Source: a virus
Length of the DNA stretch: 52,936 nucleotides
IMG/VR virus record: IMGVR_UViG_3300032213_002156
Coordinates: 1 to 52,936 of that record
Reading direction: 5' to 3' (one strand)
Shown here: one piece after another, positions 49,627 through 52,936 of the stretch
How the letters are laid out: every line of letters begins with the position of its first letter
Position numbering within the stretch: the stretch's first letter is position 1
Notes under the pieces: generated by a model
What the model was told of the DNA's origin: nothing
The model's input: only the letters and a program-made list of their open reading frames with translations
The model's database searches: none
Position numbers and translations under genes: made by a program

Positions 49627-50388
49627 ATGACATCAAAATTTGAACAGTTAATTGAATTCGTAATTAACGATGAAGAAGCGAAAGCTAAAGAACTATTTCA
49701 TGATATCGTTGTTGAGAAATCACGCGAAATCTACGAAAGTTTAATGGAAGAAGAAGAAGGTGAAGAACTAGCCACTGAAGAAGTTGACGAAGATGTAGAG
49801 AACGACGGCGACGCTGCTGACGATTTGATCACTGATGTAGAAACTGAAGAAGAAGGCATGAATGAAGAAGATGACGACATGGATGCTGAGTTTGACGACG
49901 AAGCAGAAGAAGCCGGCGATGATCTTACACACGACATTGAAGGTGCCCATGATGCAGGCGAAGGCGATATCGAAGACCGTGTGGTTGACCTAGAAGACAA
50001 GCTGGACGAACTAATGGCTGAATTTGAAGCCATGATGGGCGGCGAAGAAGAACAAGAATTTGACATGGATGCTGGCGGCGACGCAATTGAAATGGATGAT
50101 ACATCAGAAATTATGCCTGAAATGGGCATGATGGAAGCTGTAAGTTTGTCCAAAGTAGCTCCTGCTAAAATGGGCGACGACGGTGCTAACACCAAAAGTG
50201 TAGTGCCACAGAACTCGGGTGCCAAAGGTATGCAAGGTTCTCCAGTTCGGATGACTGGAGATACAGCCCAAGGCCGTTCTGCTCCATCTGTAAAAGATAT
50301 GGGCATGACAACAAGTCCTAAACAAGGTGCCGCACCAAAGCCAGTGACCACACAGGCTGCAGGCGTAAACACTAAATCTCCAGTATAA
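49627..50388 (+). CDS. Acidic prohead core protein (gp67/gp68-like position), 253 aa
   Basis: Residues 1-45 form a helix (KFEQLIEFVINDEEAKAKEL). Residues 45-150 are extremely acidic (EEEEGEEL, DDDMDAEFDDEAEE). After a Met-rich stretch (DTSEIMPEMGMMEAVSL), the last 90 residues are flexible and basic. This resembles the acidic internal core proteins of T4-like proheads, which are cut by gp21 during maturation; IPE/L-x-E-like sites are present but cannot be ranked by eye. A strong GGAGGA lies six bases before the ATG. gp21 follows six bases after the stop. A late promoter and a long hairpin precede it. Confidence 0.7.
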   Translation: MTSKFEQLIEFVINDEEAKAKELFHDIVVEKSREIYESLMEEEEGEELATEEVDEDVENDGDAADDLITDVETEEEGMNEEDDDMDAEFDDEAEEAGDDLTHDIEGAHDAGEGDIEDRVVDLEDKLDELMAEFEAMMGGEEEQEFDMDAGGDAIEMDDTSEIMPEMGMMEAVSLSKVAPAKMGDDGANTKSVVPQNSGAKGMQGSPVRMTGDTAQGRSAPSVKDMGMTTSPKQGAAPKPVTTQAAGVNTKSPV

Positions 50389-50394
50389 GAGATT

Positions 50395-51042
50395 ATGGCT
50401 CGTTACCTACAAGAACACTTGACATTCTCACAAGCGCAGGTCGAACTGCTGAGTGAGGATGCTCAGGATGGTTCTGGTAAAACCCTTTACATGCAAGGAA
50501 TCTGCATTGAAGGTGATAAGCGTAATGCTAATGAAAGAATATACCCTGCTCACGAAATTCGTAAAGCAGTTGGCACTATTAATGAACAACTTAAGAGTGG
50601 CAATTCGGTATTGGGAGAAGTAGATCATCCAGATGATCTTAAAATTAACCTAGACCGTGTGAGTCACATGATTGATAAAATGTGGTGCGACGGTGCAATC
50701 GGTTATGGAAAATTGAAGATATTACCAACGCCAATGGGACAACTGGTTAAAACCATGTTGGACAGCGGTGTTAGATTAGGTGTTTCAAGTCGTGGGTCAG
50801 GAAACGTCGACGACAGAACAGGACATGTCAGTGACTTTGAAATAGTCACTGTAGATGTAGTTGCACAACCCAGTGCTCCAAATGCATATCCCACAGCAAT
50901 ATATGAAGGCCTCATGAACATGAAGTACGGTCATAGATTGTTGGAAGTGGCACGTGAAGCCGGCGCGGACAACAAGGTACAGAGATATTTGAAAAGTGAA
51001 GTAGTAAAACTGATCAAAGATCTCAAAATTAGGGAGGAATAA
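50395..51042 (+). CDS. 21: Prohead core protein protease gp21, 215 aa
   Basis: gp21 is the serine-type maturation protease of the prohead. The family motifs are GICIEGDKRNANERIYP, LGEVDHPDDLKINLDRVSH (His78 predicted catalytic), and LGVSSRGSGNV (Ser131 or Ser132 nucleophile), then VDVVAQPSAPNAYP. The length is as in T4 gp21 (212). The C-terminal helix (KVQRYLKSEVVKLI) is probably removed on activation. It follows the acidic core gene by six bases and precedes gp22 by two bases, inside the conserved order 21-22-23. An AAGAGATT sequence before the ATG is a weak ribosome site, so coupling with the preceding gene is likely. Confidence 0.94.
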   Translation: MARYLQEHLTFSQAQVELLSEDAQDGSGKTLYMQGICIEGDKRNANERIYPAHEIRKAVGTINEQLKSGNSVLGEVDHPDDLKINLDRVSHMIDKMWCDGAIGYGKLKILPTPMGQLVKTMLDSGVRLGVSSRGSGNVDDRTGHVSDFEIVTVDVVAQPSAPNAYPTAIYEGLMNMKYGHRLLEVAREAGADNKVQRYLKSEVVKLIKDLKIREE

Positions 51043-51044
51043 GC

Positions 51045-52145
51045 ATGTTAGATGCTATTAAACCGTTACTAGATAGCGACTTGATCACCGAGGAAACTCG
51101 CCAGGAGATCAACGAAGCTTGGGAAGCCAAGCTGGTTGAGGCTCGTGAACAGGCTCGTGCAGAACTCCGCGAAGAGTTTGCACAACGCTATGAACATGAC
51201 AAAACAGTGATGGTGGAAGCCCTAGATCGTATGGTAACAGATGGTCTTACTGCAGAGATTCAAGCCGTTGCTGCCGAAAAAGCACAATTGGTAGAAGATC
51301 GCGTTCGATTCCAAAGCAAGATGAATGAAAATGCCACAAAGTTTAACAGCTTTATGGTCACTAAACTTGCCGAAGAAATTAGCGAACTGCGTAAGGATCG
51401 TAAGCAGCACAATGAAGGACTCCAGAAATTGGAAGGCTTTATTGTTCATGCATTGGCTCGCGAAATTCAAGAATTCGCAACTGACAAACGTGATGTTGTA
51501 GAAACAAAAGTTCGTCTAGTACGTGAAGCACGTAGCCAATTGGAAGCATTGAAAGCACGTTTCGTAACTGAATCTGCACAGAAAATGTCACAATCTGTTA
51601 GCCGTCATCTAAAGGCCGAACTCAGTCAATTACAAGAAGACATCAAAGTTGCTCGCGAGAACAATTTTGGTCGTCGTATCTTTGAAGCATATGCAAGTGA
51701 ATTTGGTGCTACCCATCTCAATGAGAAAGCGGAAGTGCGCAAGTTACACGATACAATTGCAAACAAAGATGCAAAATTGTCTGAAGCCATCAAACTTATT
51801 AAGAATGCAAAAGTTCTTAATGAGTCAAAAGAGCGTGAAATACGAATGATTAAAGAGTCCAACCAACGTGCAAACGTTATGGACGAATTACTAGCCCCTC
51901 TTAACAAAGAGAAGCAAGAAGTCATGCGTAATTTACTCGAAAGCGTCCAAACTCCACGTTTGAAAAACGCATTTGAAAAGTATCTACCGGCTGTTCTAAC
52001 CGACCGCTCTGTAAAAGCCTCTAAAGTGATTACAGAATCCGTGTCAGCAGTCACCGGCGATAAATCTGCCCGTAGCCAAATTGAAGACGACAGTGCTGAA
52101 TCTAGCAATGTTATCGACATCAAGCGTTTGGCAGGGTTAAATTAA
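51045..52145 (+). CDS. 22: Major prohead scaffold protein gp22, 366 aa
   Basis: gp22 builds the internal scaffold around which gp23 assembles, and is then degraded by gp21. The protein is almost entirely charged helix and coiled coil: EETRQEINEAWEAKLVEAREQ, the segment around HNEGLQKLEGFIVHALAREI, and LNKEKQEVMRNLLESVQT. A conserved C-terminal part, RLKNAFEKYLPAVL, is typical of the cyanophage-type family. It is longer than T4 gp22 (269). AGGGAGGAA precedes its ATG, overlapping the gp21 stop region. gp23 follows after an 18-base gap containing AAGGAGA. Its place between 21 and 23 makes the assignment firm. Confidence 0.93.
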   Translation: MLDAIKPLLDSDLITEETRQEINEAWEAKLVEAREQARAELREEFAQRYEHDKTVMVEALDRMVTDGLTAEIQAVAAEKAQLVEDRVRFQSKMNENATKFNSFMVTKLAEEISELRKDRKQHNEGLQKLEGFIVHALAREIQEFATDKRDVVETKVRLVREARSQLEALKARFVTESAQKMSQSVSRHLKAELSQLQEDIKVARENNFGRRIFEAYASEFGATHLNEKAEVRKLHDTIANKDAKLSEAIKLIKNAKVLNESKEREIRMIKESNQRANVMDELLAPLNKEKQEVMRNLLESVQTPRLKNAFEKYLPAVLTDRSVKASKVITESVSAVTGDKSARSQIEDDSAESSNVIDIKRLAGLN

Positions 52146-52163
52146 TTAAAAAGGAGACATTAA

Positions 52164-52936
52164 ATGTCACAACAATTATTAGAAGGTCGCTGGGACGAGA
52201 CCAAGGAAGCATTGCTTGAAGGTCTAAACGGTTCCAAGCGTACCAGTATGAACGTTATTCTTGAGAATACACGCAAGTACTTGAAAGAAAACGCAACTGC
52301 TGGTTCCACAGCATCAGGCAACATTGCTACATTAAACCGTGTGATTCTACCAGTTATCCGTCGTGTTATGCCAACAGTTATTGCTAACGAGTTGGTAGGC
52401 GTTCAGCCAATGACAGGTCCAGTTGGTCAGATCCACACACTACGTGTGCGTTATGCCAACAACTTGACTGACAACTCTGCAGCCGCAACCAGTGTCACTG
52501 CTGGTCAAGAAGCCCTGAGTCCATTCACTATTGCTACTGCATACTCTGCAGTACCAAAAGGCACAGACTCTACATCAACTTACACAGGCGCTAACACAGC
52601 TACTATGGAAGGTAACGGCGGTAAGCAAATTAGCGTACAGATCTTGAAGCAAGCAGTTGAAGCCAAGACACGTAAATTGCAAGCACGTTGGACATTTGAA
52701 TCTGCACAAGACGCACAAGCCATGCACGGTATTGACGTTGAAGCAGAAATCATGGCCGCACTGGCACAAGAGATCACAGCTGAGATCGACCAAGAGATTC
52801 TCTTGAGTTTGAGCACTCTGGCTGCTGTTGAGTACACATACAACCAAGCTACCGTTTCTGGTACTGCTACATTCGTTGGTGACGAACACGCTGCTCTAGC
52901 TGTGTTGATCAACCGTGTTGCTAACCTGATTGCCCA
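52164..52936 (+). CDS. 23: Major capsid protein gp23 (N-terminal half, runs off right edge)
   Basis: About 257 residues are visible. The start (MSQQLLEGRWDETKEALLEGL) is followed by TRKYLKENATAGSTASGNIAT and the highly conserved VIRRVMPTVIANELVGVQPM with TGPVGQIHTLRVRY. QARWTFESAQDAQAMHGID and EIMAALAQEITAEIDQEIL are equally diagnostic of T4-like gp23. The residues before NIATLNRVILP probably form the pro-peptide removed by gp21, as in T4. AAGGAGA lies seven bases before the ATG. No TAAATA lies in the short gap after gp22, so the message may come from upstream late promoters. Confidence 0.95.
   Translation, partial: MSQQLLEGRWDETKEALLEGLNGSKRTSMNVILENTRKYLKENATAGSTASGNIATLNRVILPVIRRVMPTVIANELVGVQPMTGPVGQIHTLRVRYANNLTDNSAAATSVTAGQEALSPFTIATAYSAVPKGTDSTSTYTGANTATMEGNGGKQISVQILKQAVEAKTRKLQARWTFESAQDAQAMHGIDVEAEIMAALAQEITAEIDQEILLSLSTLAAVEYTYNQATVSGTATFVGDEHAALAVLINRVANLIA

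Noticed and set aside
49731-50372. 213-residue Ser-rich frame on the minus strand
   Set aside because: It is opposite the acidic GAA/GAC-rich core gene, whose codon bias leaves the reverse frame open; there is no start signal.

Overview
The window is a 52.9-kb piece of a T4-like myovirus genome. Its closest relatives by gene content are the T4-like phages of aquatic bacteria (cyanophage and Pelagibacter-phage type). The evidence is a near-complete set of T4 morphogenesis genes: gp25, gp6, gp5, gp53-like, gp48/54-like, gp26, portal gp20, protease gp21, scaffold gp22 and major capsid gp23. The T4 late sigma factor gp55 and the recombination pair gp47/gp46 are also present. No rRNA, tRNA, integrase, insertion sequence or CRISPR array was seen. 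The host cannot be named from this sequence.

Layout. (1) 1-30615, minus strand: tail and baseplate block. Read in the direction of transcription it holds a gp48/54-like protein, gp53-like, two hub-region proteins, gp5, two small structural proteins, gp25, gp6, a giant 4889-residue structural protein, a 45-residue protein and its larger relative, two fibre proteins, a strong terminator, then two non-structural genes, the last cut by the window edge. (2) 30616-30727: divergent control region with a consensus sigma70 promoter facing gp55 and a T4-type late promoter facing the baseplate block. (3) 30728-36430, plus: gp55, gp47, an SGNH hydrolase-like protein, a P-loop-like protein and gp46. (4) 36427-41592: accessory block with two divergent radical-SAM enzymes (one fused to a short-chain dehydrogenase), a CBM-like protein, a GIY-YIG protein and a second P-loop-like protein. 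(5) 41593-42003: a 411-bp gene-free stretch with many RNA-like stems. (6) 42004-44875, minus: gp26, a -1-frame gp51-like extension, and four small genes ending in a nucleosidase. (7) 44901-52936, plus: tape-measure-like protein, portal, small core proteins, protease, scaffold and the start of the major capsid gene.

How it works together. Host RNA polymerase probably reads gp55 and gp47/46 early. gp55 then redirects polymerase to TAAATA-type late promoters, which lie before the baseplate block, gp6, the fibre gene, the tape-measure gene, gp20, the small core gene and the acidic core gene. Head and tail proteins are then made from both strands.

The main discovery candidates are: a textbook -1 slippery heptamer at the end of gp26 that would fuse it to an otherwise start-less gp51-like frame; a possible structured RNA in the 411-bp gap; the radical-SAM/SDR fusion with a nearby nucleosidase; and the giant protein with a dispersed FG-GAP propeller.
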